NCBI GenBank assembly: GCA_947561395.2
Contig: OX387183.1
Span: forward strand, 45,502,890 to 45,566,889
Reading direction: 5' to 3'
From: Buxus sempervirens
Lineage: Eukaryota; Streptophyta; Magnoliopsida; Buxales; Buxaceae
DNA: 64,000 nt
Below the pieces are notes generated by a model. The model searched no databases and was not told the DNA's origin. It saw nothing but the letters and a program-made list of their open reading frames with translations. Positions 11,212-21,700 of the stretch are shown here, one piece after another. The first letter of the stretch is position 1. Each line of letters starts with the position of its first letter. The translations under genes were made by a program, and so were the position numbers.

Positions 11212-14200
11212 TGTGCGCACCCGATTTCGGTCGCACGACGAGGCGCACGCGTAACGACGCGTGCCTCGAGGTTTTGTTTGGAGTCGCCACTGCCTGATGG
11301 GGTGCAGGCAGACACCCGGGTGCTTAAGTTCTTCTTCTAAGGCTTTTGGTCTGCGGCTTTGAGATTCTAAGTAGAGGCTCGGTTGCGGTCTGGGGAAGTC
11401 CGTAGACACCCCAGTCCACCCCGTCAAGTGACGGGTCCCATAGGTTTCCCTGGTTTGAGTCAACTCAGTTGGTCTCTCACTCACCCGATTCCTATTCCAG
11501 CATGCAATTTTGATTAAGTCTGGTGGGACCGCCAAAGTGGTGTGGGTCCCTTTACTTGATTTTATCTTTTTAATTAAGATGATCTGGGCCTGGTGGGGTG
11601 GGCCCCGTTGGAAGGCCCACGGTATCCCTTGGTGGGCCAAGTGTGGCCCGCATGTTCCTTGGTGGGCCAAGTGTGGCCCTTTGGATTTTGGGTCACTTTG
11701 AATTGATTTTATTTTAGAGTTCAAGTTGGATTAGTTAAGTGGATTTCATGCCAAAAGTGGGCCAGGATTGCTTTGTGGGCCCTTGAGTGGGCCCCACAAT
11801 TGGTTGCCAAGTGATTTTGATTTTTATCTTTCTTATCTGTGTCAAAATGGGCCAAGCATTGGGCTTGGGGCCCTTTACCTGGGCTTAGGCTTGAAAGCCC
11901 AAGACTTCCTGAATTAGGGTTTGGAAACCTTAAGTTGGTCGGGTTCATGGGCTTAGTGGGCCCGATAGGCCCTACCCGTGGTCTCGGCCAAACCATATCT
12001 TACCTTAATCATGCATGGGCCAATTAGGGCTTGGGTGGGCCTCAAGTGGTCTGGCCCACTCAAATCTTTTATTATCTTATTTAAGCATGAATGGGTTGGT
12101 CGGGCTTGGTGGGCCCCGTTGGAAGGCCCACCGGAAATCAATTTGGACCGGGTTGGTCCATGTCCCATGTTGGGTTTCCGGGTGACCCGGGAACCCTATT
12201 GGTTCATCCGGTTCGGTTTGGAAATAAAAAACCCACATTCAGCAATAATCACATAAGAAAATACACAAAATTGACACCCGATCAAGAAAAAATTGGCTCA
12301 TTGTGCGCTGGATCCAAGGGGAGGTACCCGGGGGCCTTGTAGGCGAAGCGAAGCGGAGCCCACGGGGTGGGGTACCTCCCCGTACCAAGGTACGAGTTGG
12401 ATGCGTAGTGAACAAAGGGGTGGGGGGTGCGGGGGGCGAAGCCCCCGGCGGTATGGTAAAGGGTATTTTTGGAATTTTCAAAAAAAATAACAATTCGGCC
12501 TGTTTTGGACCTGGCGCTCACCTCCTGAGGTGAGCGCCAGGTGGGCGCCAGAACCGGGCTAAATTTTGACCTGGCGCTCACCCGATACCAGGTGAGCGCG
12601 AGCTGGGCGGGAGGTGAGCGCGAGATGGGCGCGAGGTGGGCGCCAGAATTTCACTTGGTCTTTAGTGGGCGTGAGCTGAGCGCCAGGTGGGCGCCAGCTC
12701 GGCGGGAAGTGAGGTGAAAGGGGCGCCCACCTCCTAGGTGAGCGCCAGGTGGGCGCCAGATGGGCGGCAGCTCACTGCAATTTTCAACTCTCTGTTTTTT
12801 TTAGATCTCCATCTCTGGCCGATTTTTTTCGGTCTGTAACTGTTCCACTAGCCTCCTAACATGCCCAGAACACTTCCCAACTAGTTTTGGATTTAATCTA
12901 AACACATTTTTATGAAAATCAAACCTCCTTGTAAACCTGCAAATCCGAACACCTAAACACTAACAGAACATGCAAGGAAGGGGACTGGGGGCTTTATGGG
13001 ATACAGAAGATGCAAACATCAGGGAGAACATGCTCCCCCCTAGAATCACACAATCACTGCTACTATACGAAATAACAGAAAAGAACAAATAGCAATGGAC
13101 TTATTTATTTTGGAACAAGGGCCATTGAGAACATTACCTGGGTGTTCCTAACACCTCTCCGAAGTGGGTGAAGCCTCCTTGGAGCGCGCGAGCGGCCGCC
13201 GGAGCAACCTTCTTCTCACACCAAGAGCGCGGCCTCCTTCGGATTTGACGAGGAAGAAGAGGAAGGGAGGGGACCTGTGTGTCTGGTCTTTATCTTCAAA
13301 ACCCCGAGCCCAGAAAAATGATGCCGAACCCTAGAATCCCAAAACCAGAGAATGCCCGGTCAAAGAAAAATCTCCCAACAAAAAATCCAAACCCCGAATG
13401 CTGAAGAACAGCAAACCCTCAAATCCGATCCCGGAAAACCCAACCAAAATTTTCCCAACCCCGAAATCAGCCAACCTCACCAAAATTTTCCAACCCCCTG
13501 AAATGAAACCCTGCGCGGCTTATATAGGCAAAGGAAATGGGGTGCCGCTCACCTTGGCGCCCAGCTCAAGGTGAGCGCATGCCGCTCGCCACGTTTGCGC
13601 GAGCGGCATAATTATTACAAAACAATAAATGCCGCCGCTCGTTTGTTTAAAAATCTGAAAATTAGGATATGGTCCCTGGGATATTTAGGTTTAATATTAT
13701 TTTATTCAGATATTTTCAAATACTTTCAGATTGGTCCCTGGGATATTTTGAATGTTTGGATATTTATGGATTTGATCCCCGAGATATTTTTCTGCGCAAC
13801 TCGCCACGTGTGCAGCTTTTTGCCACGTGTGCAGTTCGCCGGTTTTGCTCCTCGGGAACTTCGCCAGCTCATATTTTCTTCATCCGGGCTCCGATCTGGG
13901 CAAACTTAGTTTCATTAGAATCGTATCGGAGCCCTCCATCCCATGACCTAGGGGTAGGCCTCCGGATCGGATTTTAGCAGAAAGTCAACTTTTGGCTCCG
14001 CGCAAGTTTGACCGCCCGCAGAACCTTCATCCGGACCCCGATTCCCGCAAACTCAGTTGCGTTGGAACCGTGTCGAGATTCTCTATCCAATGATATGGGG
14101 CTAAGCACTTGGCACGGAATTCGAGGAAAAGTCAACTTTCGGCTCTCCCTTAAGTTTGACTGCCCGCCGAACCTTCATCCGGACTCCGATTCCAGCAAAC

Positions 14201-14365
14201 TCAGTTGCGTTAGACTCGTGTCGGGATTCTCTATCCATTGATATAAAGGAAGGTGGCCAAATATCACTTAATCAAAAAGTCAACTTTTTGTCCCCTCGAG
14301 GTTTGACTTTTTGCCAGGGTTTTCATTTTCAGTAATTCCAGGGGTGCAAAAATAAGGTGCTTACA
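11212..14365 (-). mobile_element. Solo LTR, family A copy A3, nested in A2 (3154 bp)
   Basis: On the plus strand it runs from TGTGCGCAC to GGTGCTTACA, with a perfect CCTTG duplication (11207-11211, 14366-14370). It is the reverse complement of the A2 organisation. Minus-strand TATA box at 13521-13526 (TATATAAG). Palindromes upstream of it: CGCTCACCTT/AAGGTGAGCG (13546-13577) and TGCCGCTCGC/GCGAGCGGCA (13580-13608), both perfect. G-boxes at 13805-13810 and 13824-13829, exactly 19 bp apart. Donor-like CAG|GTAATG at 13137-13136. Three copies of the ~140-bp U3 direct repeat (about 13880-14240), against two in A1. A GC-rich minisatellite occupies about 12505-12775. Confidence 0.88.
12505..12775 (-). 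repeat. GC-rich minisatellite in the A3 leader
   Basis: Counterpart of the A2 tract, read here as GGTGAGCGCCAGGTGGGCGC variants. Unit order and number differ from A2. Confidence 0.75.
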
Positions 14366-15118
14366 CCTTGGGCTCTCAAGCCCAAGCCCAGGTAAAGGGC
14401 TCCAAGCCCAATGCTTGGCCCATTTTGACACAGATAAGAAAGATAAAATCAAAATCACTTGGCAACCAATTGTGGGGCCCACTCAAGGGCCCACAAAGCA
14501 ATCCCGGCCTACTTTTGGCATGAAATCCACTTAACTAATCCAACTTGAACTCTAAAATAAAATCAATTCAAAGTGACCCAAAATCCAAAGGGCCACACTT
14601 GGCCCACCAAGGAACATGCGGGCCACACTTGGCCCACCAAGGGATACCGTGGGCCTTCCAACGGGGCCCACCCCACCAGGCCCAGATCATCTTAATTAAA
14701 AAGATAAAATCAAGTAAAGGGACCCACACCACTTTGGCGGTCCCGCCAGACTTAATCAAAATTGCATGCTAGAATAGGAATCGGGTGAGTGAGAGACCAA
14801 AGTTGACTCAAACCAGGGAAACCTATGGGACCCGTCACTTGACGGGGTGGACTGGGGTGTCTACGGACTTCCCCAAACCGCAACCGAGCCCCTACTTAGA
14901 ATCTCAAAGCCCCAGACCAAAAGCCTTAGAAGAAGAACTTAGGCACCCAGGTGTCTGCCTGCACCCCATCAGGCAGTGGTGACTCCAAACAAAACCCGAG
15001 GCACGCGTCGTTAAGCGTGCGCCTCGTCGTGCGACCGAAATCGGGTGCGCACACCTATGTCACATTTAGAATCTATTTTTTTATGTGAGAAGTTTTTTCA
15101 CATTGAAAAATGTGAAAA

Positions 15119-15377
15119 CTAGGGCTCTCAATGGGTATCAATGGGTCGGATCTTGATCTAATTAATGCCTGATTCCAATTTAACTAGATCATTATCTGAA
15201 TAAATGTTTGGTGGATCGAATACAAATCCAAAGGTTAGATCCATTTTAAAAATTGGATTTGGATTCAAATCTTAGTATATCCGTCTAATAAAAATCCAAA
15301 TTCGATCAAATATAAGGTACAATTGAAATTTTTAGAATTTTATAAGGAAGTTTAAGTAAATAGGCTAACATACTATA
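15119..15377. repeat. Left half of TA-flanked dispersed repeat R1
   Basis: Starts TAGGGCTCTCAATGGG and matches the first half of the complete copy at 51835-52339. The copy stops at 15377 and resumes at 35426, so a large block has been inserted. Terminal GGG...TGTAAAC-type inverted ends and TA on both sides suggest a non-autonomous Tc1/mariner-like (Stowaway-type) element; the class is inference. Confidence 0.65.
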
Positions 15378-15721
15378 TCTATACTATTAGCAAAGGAAAG
15401 AGGGGGAGAATATTCCCCAAATTCTAGCCTCCCTTTTTCCCCCCACTATTGCCCTCCCTAACTAAAACAATCCGAAATTATAACCATGTAGTGCCCCGAA
15501 TTCGAGTTTGCCCTATCACAGCACCAACCCGTCCCCGAGACCTACTTATGGGCCCACAAAAACTTAAAAATCAGAGGCATGACATTAAAACAATTCATCA
15601 GAGTGCACAAAATATGGTGTGTACAGGTATAAGCTATCCAATAAAAATACTGAGACCTGGATACAAGCTAGTACACCAAAAATATATAAATCATCTACAA
15701 AAGGGTGACTAGTTTCTCACA

Positions 15722-15740
15722 TCTCTCTCTCTCTCTCTCT
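15722..15740. repeat. (CT)n microsatellite
   Basis: Uninterrupted CT dinucleotide run. Confidence 0.95.
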
Positions 15741-16164
15741 AGATATGATTAGTCATGTACAACAATAATCAATCCAAAATATACATCATATTTCCCCAAA
15801 AAGTGACCAAAAGTGAGATAAACAAAAACCCTACATAGGGTGGAAATAATCCTCTGGCCTATACTCCGGATCACCCTGATAATCTGCCCCAATACGTGGC
15901 TCACCAACGAGATCTAAAAACAAAACCGATAAAACAAAACACGCATGAGACTAACGTCCCAATAAGTAGCACAGTGCATGATTAAAAATAGTTTATGCAA
16001 CTTTCAGATAATAAATTAACATGCTCATATACAATACGTTTAAACTCTATCAAAATCATGTTAAGAAGCAGCTCAACTATAAAGAAGCAATTCAATTATA
16101 ACAATACAATATCAGTATAAAGTGTCTGTAAATCGAGATAACCACCTTCTACCCTCTAACCAAG

Positions 16165-16320
16165 ATTCAAGGCCCATTGGAGTACCCCTCTACACTGCCC
16201 GAAGAATCAAGGTCAAGCGGAGTGCCCCTCTACACCGCCTAATGAATCAAGGTCAACGGAGTGCCCCTCTACACTACCAGATGAATCAAGGCCAATGGAG
16301 TGCCCCTCTACGCGACCTAT
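16165..16320. repeat. ~45-bp tandem repeat in LTR D, about four units
   Basis: Units carry GAATCAAGG...GGAGTGCCCCTCTACAC with scattered substitutions. Repeated unit plus short spacers might suggest CRISPR, but repeats are imperfect, spacers are homologous, and this is a plant LTR. Confidence 0.8.
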
Positions 16321-16449
16321 TCATAGCACGTGCCAAGTGGAAATCCCCATCCACTACCAAATCATACGAAGAAACAATTCATCATAACAATACAAATCTC
16401 AGTATAAACTCATATAAACCAACCACGGTTAAACAATCTCACAATTTTG

Positions 16450-16965
16450 AGCTTCCGGGGTGAATTTAGGTTCACTACCCACAATGCCTCAAAGCATGTG
16501 GTGAACTTGAGTTCACTACCCCCAGAATCCATATTTGTGGTGGATGCAGGTTCATTACCCCCAGCTAGGGTGAACAACAGTCCACTACCCCCAACTGAGG
16601 AGAATGGCAATCCACTACCCACAAATACCGACGTCTGTGGTGGATGCAGGTTCACTACCCCCAACTAGGGTGAACAACAGTCCACTACCCCCAACTAAAG
16701 TGAACGGCAATCCACTAGCCACATAATCAACATGCCATATAGTTCACTACCCTCAGAATCCATATTTGTGGTGGATGCAGGTTCACTACCCCTAGTTAGG
16801 ATGAACAACAGTCCACTACCCCCAACTAAGGTGAACGGCAATCCACTACTTACAAATATCCATGTCTGTGGTGGATGCAGGTTCACTACCCCCAGCTAGG
16901 GTGAACAACAATCCACTACCCCCAACTGAGGTGAACGACAATCCACTACCCACAGAAACAACATA
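16450..16965. repeat. ~100-130-bp tandem repeat in LTR D, about four units
   Basis: Repeats of GTGGTGGATGCAGGTTCACT, then a block around GGTGAACAACAGTCCACTAC, then GGTGAACGGCAATCCACTAC. The internal ~30-bp motif is itself duplicated, so this is a two-level repeat. Short open frames arise only because units lack stops. Confidence 0.85.
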
Positions 16966-17410
16966 CCGTAGGCCACCGGCCTTTCAAAGTTCTTGTTTAC
17001 CATAATAACATACCATAAACCACATTTGTATAATTCACAGATGAAATCAATTCCAAATCAATCAACAGAAATAACATCATTTCCTTAAAATACCAAATCA
17101 AAACCAATCTAAGTAAAAACGTAATCACAAATCCGAGTATATATAATCCCGAGATAAACTAAGTAAAAACCAATCTAATTCCATGTATATACTCCCATCT
17201 ATTTAAATTACAACCACCCAATTCTTGCATCAATAACTTAACATTAGTATCTGATATCTTCTAACCGTTGGATTTCTGCAAACCTTTGAGATCTGAGTCA
17301 TAACAACCTTTTATATTCTAATCAAGGGTTGAATTACTAAATTAATCCCATTAAATAACTTAATCTCTATTTATTCTTAATCAACATGGTTAAAATTACA
17401 GGATCTTACA

Positions 17411-18075
17411 ATTAACTTGCTATTAGATAGTAGCTCCCAAATTCTCGATATTGCTCACATCACCTTCACCTTCATAACACCGTTAATTAGTCTAATAATC
17501 CCAATTAATAATAAGCTAGATAATCAGACTAAAATTAGAAAATACGGGGTCTCACAAACCACCCCATTACTCTTTCCACATTCGAATTTAAACCCCTACT
17601 TATATGGAGGACATGCAGTATGCACGTGCCACCACTAGTATACTCTCAAATAAAACCCTAACTCCCTCTCTACTGTATCGACACAACCTCCCCCTAACTC
17701 CTTCAACGTGATTTAGGCTTTTTCAATTTCTCCCTCTCAAGGCATAGCTCACCTAACAATCGACAATAGTTTGATCTAGGACTATGAATCTGAAGTTCTT
17801 CCTAAGATCCTATCAAGCCCTAGTCTATCTATACTCTCAATCGGCAAGGCGGGATTAGGGCCCCCTGCCTCTCAACTCTCAAGGCTCAGCTCACAGTCGA
17901 AGAAGAAAGTGAAGGAGTCGCTGACCTTGTGTGACATGCTTCTGCTCTTTCATCTCTCTTTCATTATTCATCTATCCATCTGTCATGATTTTTGCTTTTT
18001 GTTCAAAGCAAAGTCAAAGACTCCCAAGTAGATTTGTCACTCTCTTTCTCTTTCTGTAAGAAACCCCCTCCTCTA
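17411..18075. other. Unassigned segment between LTR D and the Tekay fragments
   Basis: No gene or known element recognised. Pyrimidine-rich stretches (17640-17720, 17940-18060) resemble plant 5' leader DNA, but no convincing start codon and coding frame follow. Confidence 0.5.
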
Positions 18076-18738
18076 TGTAAAATCCCAGATTTTATTAATA
18101 AAATAATAATAAGTATTAAATAGACTAATTGGGTTAATAAAACCCAAGAGATGAGATATTGGTTCAACCCGGAGAAGTCCAAGGTGAACCGGAGGAAATT
18201 GGGGAACCAATCTAAAGTATTCATTAATGTGCTACCACAAGATGATATAGGCGACGGGATCTGAAATTTGAGGTTGGTGATAAAGTATTCATTAAGGTAT
18301 CTCCTTTCCGTGGAATTAAGAGGTTCAGCAAGAAAGGAAAGCTTTCCCCCAGATTTGTAGGACCTTTTGAGATTATTGTGCAGTGGGACCAGTGGCGTAT
18401 CGTCTAGCATTGCCATCATCATTTGGAGCAGTTCACGATGTGTTCCATGTCTCGATGCTAAGGTGATATGTGCATGACCCTAGTCATATCATTGACTACG
18501 AGCCTTTGGGCATACGTGAGGATTTGACATTTGAGGAGCATCCGGTGCAAATATTAGACAGACGCGAACAGATCCTTCGTACGAAGGTGATTCCACTTGT
18601 TAAGGTGCTATGGCAAAGTCATGCAGTGGAAGAAGCCACATAGGAGTTGGAATTTGAAATAAAGAAGAAGTACCCATCTTTATTTGAGGAATCATAAGGT
18701 AAATTTCGAGGACGAAATTTATTTGTAGGAGGGGAGAA
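18076..18738 (+). mobile_element. Tekay LTR stub joined to the last ~0.5 kb of a Tekay internal region
   Basis: 18076-18215 copies the first ~140 bases of the Tekay LTR (TGTAAAATCC...AACCAATCTAA). After a short scrambled joint, 18243-18738 copies the pol C-terminus (from GATCTGAAATTTGAGG, compare 31755) through the purine tract AGGAGGGGAGAA, and runs straight into the LTR at 18739. The 18739 LTR therefore has internal sequence on both sides, as after unequal recombination or template switching. The coding part is broken in this copy as well. Confidence 0.75.
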
Positions 18739-21700
18739 TGTAAAATCCCATATTTTATTAATAAAATAATAATAAGTATTAAATAGACTAATTGGGTTAA
18801 TAAAATGTAGGATATGAGATATTGGTTCAACCTGGAGAAGTCCAAGGTGAACCGGAGGAAATTGAGGAACCAATCTAAGGTGAGATTTTAAATTTGGAAT
18901 AAGTAGAATTTTATTTGCCAATAATTAGGATTGTCATAGTAATTGATCTAAGGAAACAAAGAGAAAAAAAAGGGGGGAGTTGGTCGAACTTGTGCGCGCG
19001 TCGGAAACGCGGCACGAGAGATTTTGGAGTTGCCACCGCCTGATGGGGTGCAGGCGGACACCTGGGTGCCTAAGTTAGTCTATTTTGGGCTTTTGGTCTG
19101 TGGCTTGAGATTCTAAGTCGGGTCTCGGTTGTGGTCTGGGGAAGTCCGTAGACACCCCAATCCACCCCGTCGGATGACGGGTCCCGTGGGTTCCCTAGTT
19201 TGAGTCAGCTTTACCTTGGTTTTTCACCCAATTCCTAATCCGGCATGCCATTGGGTTAAGTCTGTCGGGACCACCCGAGTGGTGTGGGTCCCTTTAATTG
19301 ATTTTATCTTGCTTAATTTAGGCGATCTGAGTCGGATTGGGTGGGTCCCATTTGGAAGGCCCACGGTGTCCCTGGCGGGCTTGGTTGAGCCCATGTACCC
19401 TTGGTGGGCCTCTGTCTAGCCCTAGGAGGCCCTTTGGGCTTGGGTTAGTGAGTTGATTTTACTTAATTGTTTAAGTTGGTATTTTAGGTGATTTTCATGT
19501 TATAAGTGAGTCTGCATTGGTTTTGGGCCCCCATGATGGCTGCCAAGAATGTTTTCAACTTATCTTGTTTACGTTTGCCAAAGTCTTTTGGACATTGGGC
19601 TTGGGGCCCATAGTCCAATTTTGGGCTTGAAAGCCCAAATTCCATGAACTTAGGGCTTGAGCCCTTCCTTGGTTTAATTGATGGGCTTTGGTGGGCCCGA
19701 AAGGCCCTAGTCCGGGGTCTCGGCCAAACCACGCATTTAAACACATCAATTCCCCACATCCAGGTTCGGGTGGGCCACATTGGGTTTGGCCCGCCCGGTT
19801 CGATCAATTTATTTTTGCTTAACTTGTTCATTTTTCATGCTTTAGGGTTTATCAGGCTTGGTGGGCCCCGTTAGAAGGCCCACTAATGTCTCCAAACTAG
19901 GCCGCGGTCCAGGTCCCATGTTGGGTTTCCGGGTCACCCGGAAACCCTGTTGGTTCATTCGATTTCGTTGAAAGTAGTGTGAAAATTCAGCCCGGATCAA
20001 GAAGACACAAAAAAGGGCATTTTTGTGTGTATCCGGCCTTAATTTCCAGGTACACACAGGCCATAGGTGATCCGGCCTGAGTTGCCGGATCACCTTGAAA
20101 TGGCCTGTTTTCGGGGTTTGGCCATTGGGGATGGTTTCCAGGGGTTCTTAGGGGGTTTCTAAAGTTCTGGTGGGCCCCTAGGGAGGACCCACATTGTTTC
20201 AGGTTTGGGGATCTTCTCTCTTGGTCACTTTTTTATGATTTTTCCAGCAAGGGTAAGGAAAGAGGAAGGTGGGCAATGAGGTTACTGCCCTTCCCTTCAT
20301 TCCAGCAACCCGTGGCCCTGAGATAGGGGCCTTAGCACCCCTATCTGGGTATTGCCATGTCGCCCTTCTACATGTATCCAGGATCAATTGGTTTTGGTTT
20401 CCATGCTAGGTAAATCGACCACAATATAACATGCTGTGAAGTGCGGGTCAGCAACCTCAATAATAAAACTAAAAAAACAGAGAACAAAACAGCAGCTCCC
20501 AAGAAGGAATAAGCATGCTAAGAATGGGCTGGGGACAGCACGCTAACTGTGGGGGAGGGCAACCTTCATGCCAGGTTCCAATGGATTGGTTTAGGAGCAT
20601 AGACGAATGAGCAAGCTAGCTAGCAACAGCTGCTATTCGAGGGGACTCAGACATACGACACTAGCAAACATAAAGGGGGTAATGGGATCAACCTCATGCG
20701 CTCAATACATCGAGCCACATAAAAAAGAAAGCATATGCTCATAACTGAAAACTGTGAAACGAACCAAAGAGAGGGCATGTGTCCATACTACCAATTAATG
20801 GGTTGGCCTTTGGTGGGATTAGAGACACTTAGGTGGGTTTGCTGGAGGCTTCGGGTCAATAGGCGTGCAACACTCGGTGTGTGGGGGCAGGGATGGCGCA
20901 CATGCACCTTGGTAGGCCGGTGGGTGGGTGCTGGGCAACAACCTACGGCAAAGGTTAGCTACTGTCCTAAGGAAGGTTTCCATGCATGCCAATATCTACG
21001 GGAGTGAGGGGGAATGGGAGCATGCTCCTGTGCATAAAAGTAGAGATACACCAACAAAAAAACGAAAGAAAGGGAGGGGTGGGGAGCATGCAGCAGCTAA
21101 ATAGGTAACAAACTATCCTAGGTAGATAAAAGGAAGCCACCAAGCATTAATCACCCACAAGTCATGCCTACAAAACATCCCAGCAAGTAAACATGCTTCG
21201 CAAATTCATGAAGAGAACCAAAACTGCCACAGGTGTTTAAAACAGCAGATAAGGAGGGGTGGGGGATTTATAGGGGGGTACATTAGATGAAATTGTGGAG
21301 GAACAAGCTCCTCCTTGAAATAACCCACAAAAATCCAAAGCATCAGCTAGAACATACTAAAAAGGTGGTGAAAAGAGACCCCCATGCGTCCTTGAGAAAC
21401 CTACGTGGACTCCTTACCGGTGGTGGCTTCATGCCACGAAAATAACAGCAAATGCATTCTTAGGATACCATGAAAATGAACCCATGCGAAGAAGGAAGCA
21501 AAACGTAGGAACATTTTCGGAAAAATCTGATTTTATTGTATGATGAACACAATATGATAGGGAGCCTTACCTTAGTGTTCTAAACTTCTTGGTGGAGATA
21601 TGTGATCCTCTTGGAGCACCACCACAGCCGGGAACTCCTCCTCTTGACAACAACAGCAATGGCTTCTCTTCTTGTTTTTGGGTTCAAGTGAAGGAGGAGG

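Larger units (their letters stand above)
9081..15053 (+). mobile_element. Solo LTR, family A copy A2, interrupted by A3 (2814 bp without the insert)
   Basis: The outer boundaries are TGTAAGCACC at 9081 and GTGCGCACA at 15053, with a perfect CCTAT duplication (9076-9080, 15054-15058). The element is split at 11211 by A3, whose own duplication is CCTTG. Removing the insert restores a continuous family A LTR. Features: paired G-box sites at 9468 and 9487 (the second mutated to CACGTA), a perfect 13-bp inverted repeat GCTCGCGCCGAGC / GCTCGGCGCGAGC at 9682-9714, TATAAAAG at 9752-9759, a donor-like CAG|GTAATG at 10055, a GC-rich minisatellite at about 10445-10640, and a mutated tRNA-Arg-like motif TGGTGACTCC at 14978-14987. 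Reading frames across it are fragmentary and not conserved between copies, so none is called. Confidence 0.85.
15487..17410 (-). mobile_element. Tekay-like LTR D, reverse orientation (~1.9 kb)
   Basis: On the minus strand it opens TGTAAGATCC at 17410 and closes GGGGCACTACA at 15487, like the TGTAAAATCC...GGGGCGTTACA ends of the Tekay LTRs. An acceptor-like TTTTGTTTTTAG|ATCTC lies at about 15912, the same place relative to the end as in the other copies. The middle is filled by two tandem-repeat tracts. Flanking 5-mers (AACCA, ATTAA) do not match, so it may be an old or recombined copy. Confidence 0.6.

Noticed and set aside
11194..11724. 176-codon minus-strand open frame in A2/A3
   Set aside because: It crosses the A2/A3 border, is GC-rich with arginine/proline-biased composition, and the equivalent frames in other A copies differ; an artefact of LTR composition.
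16165..16965. Regular repeats with spacers, looking like a CRISPR array
   Set aside because: Units are imperfect, the spacers are themselves homologous, there are no cas genes, and the context is a plant LTR.
18003..18422. 139-codon minus-strand frame near the Tekay stub
   Set aside because: Antisense to recognisable Tekay LTR and pol sequence; a shadow frame.
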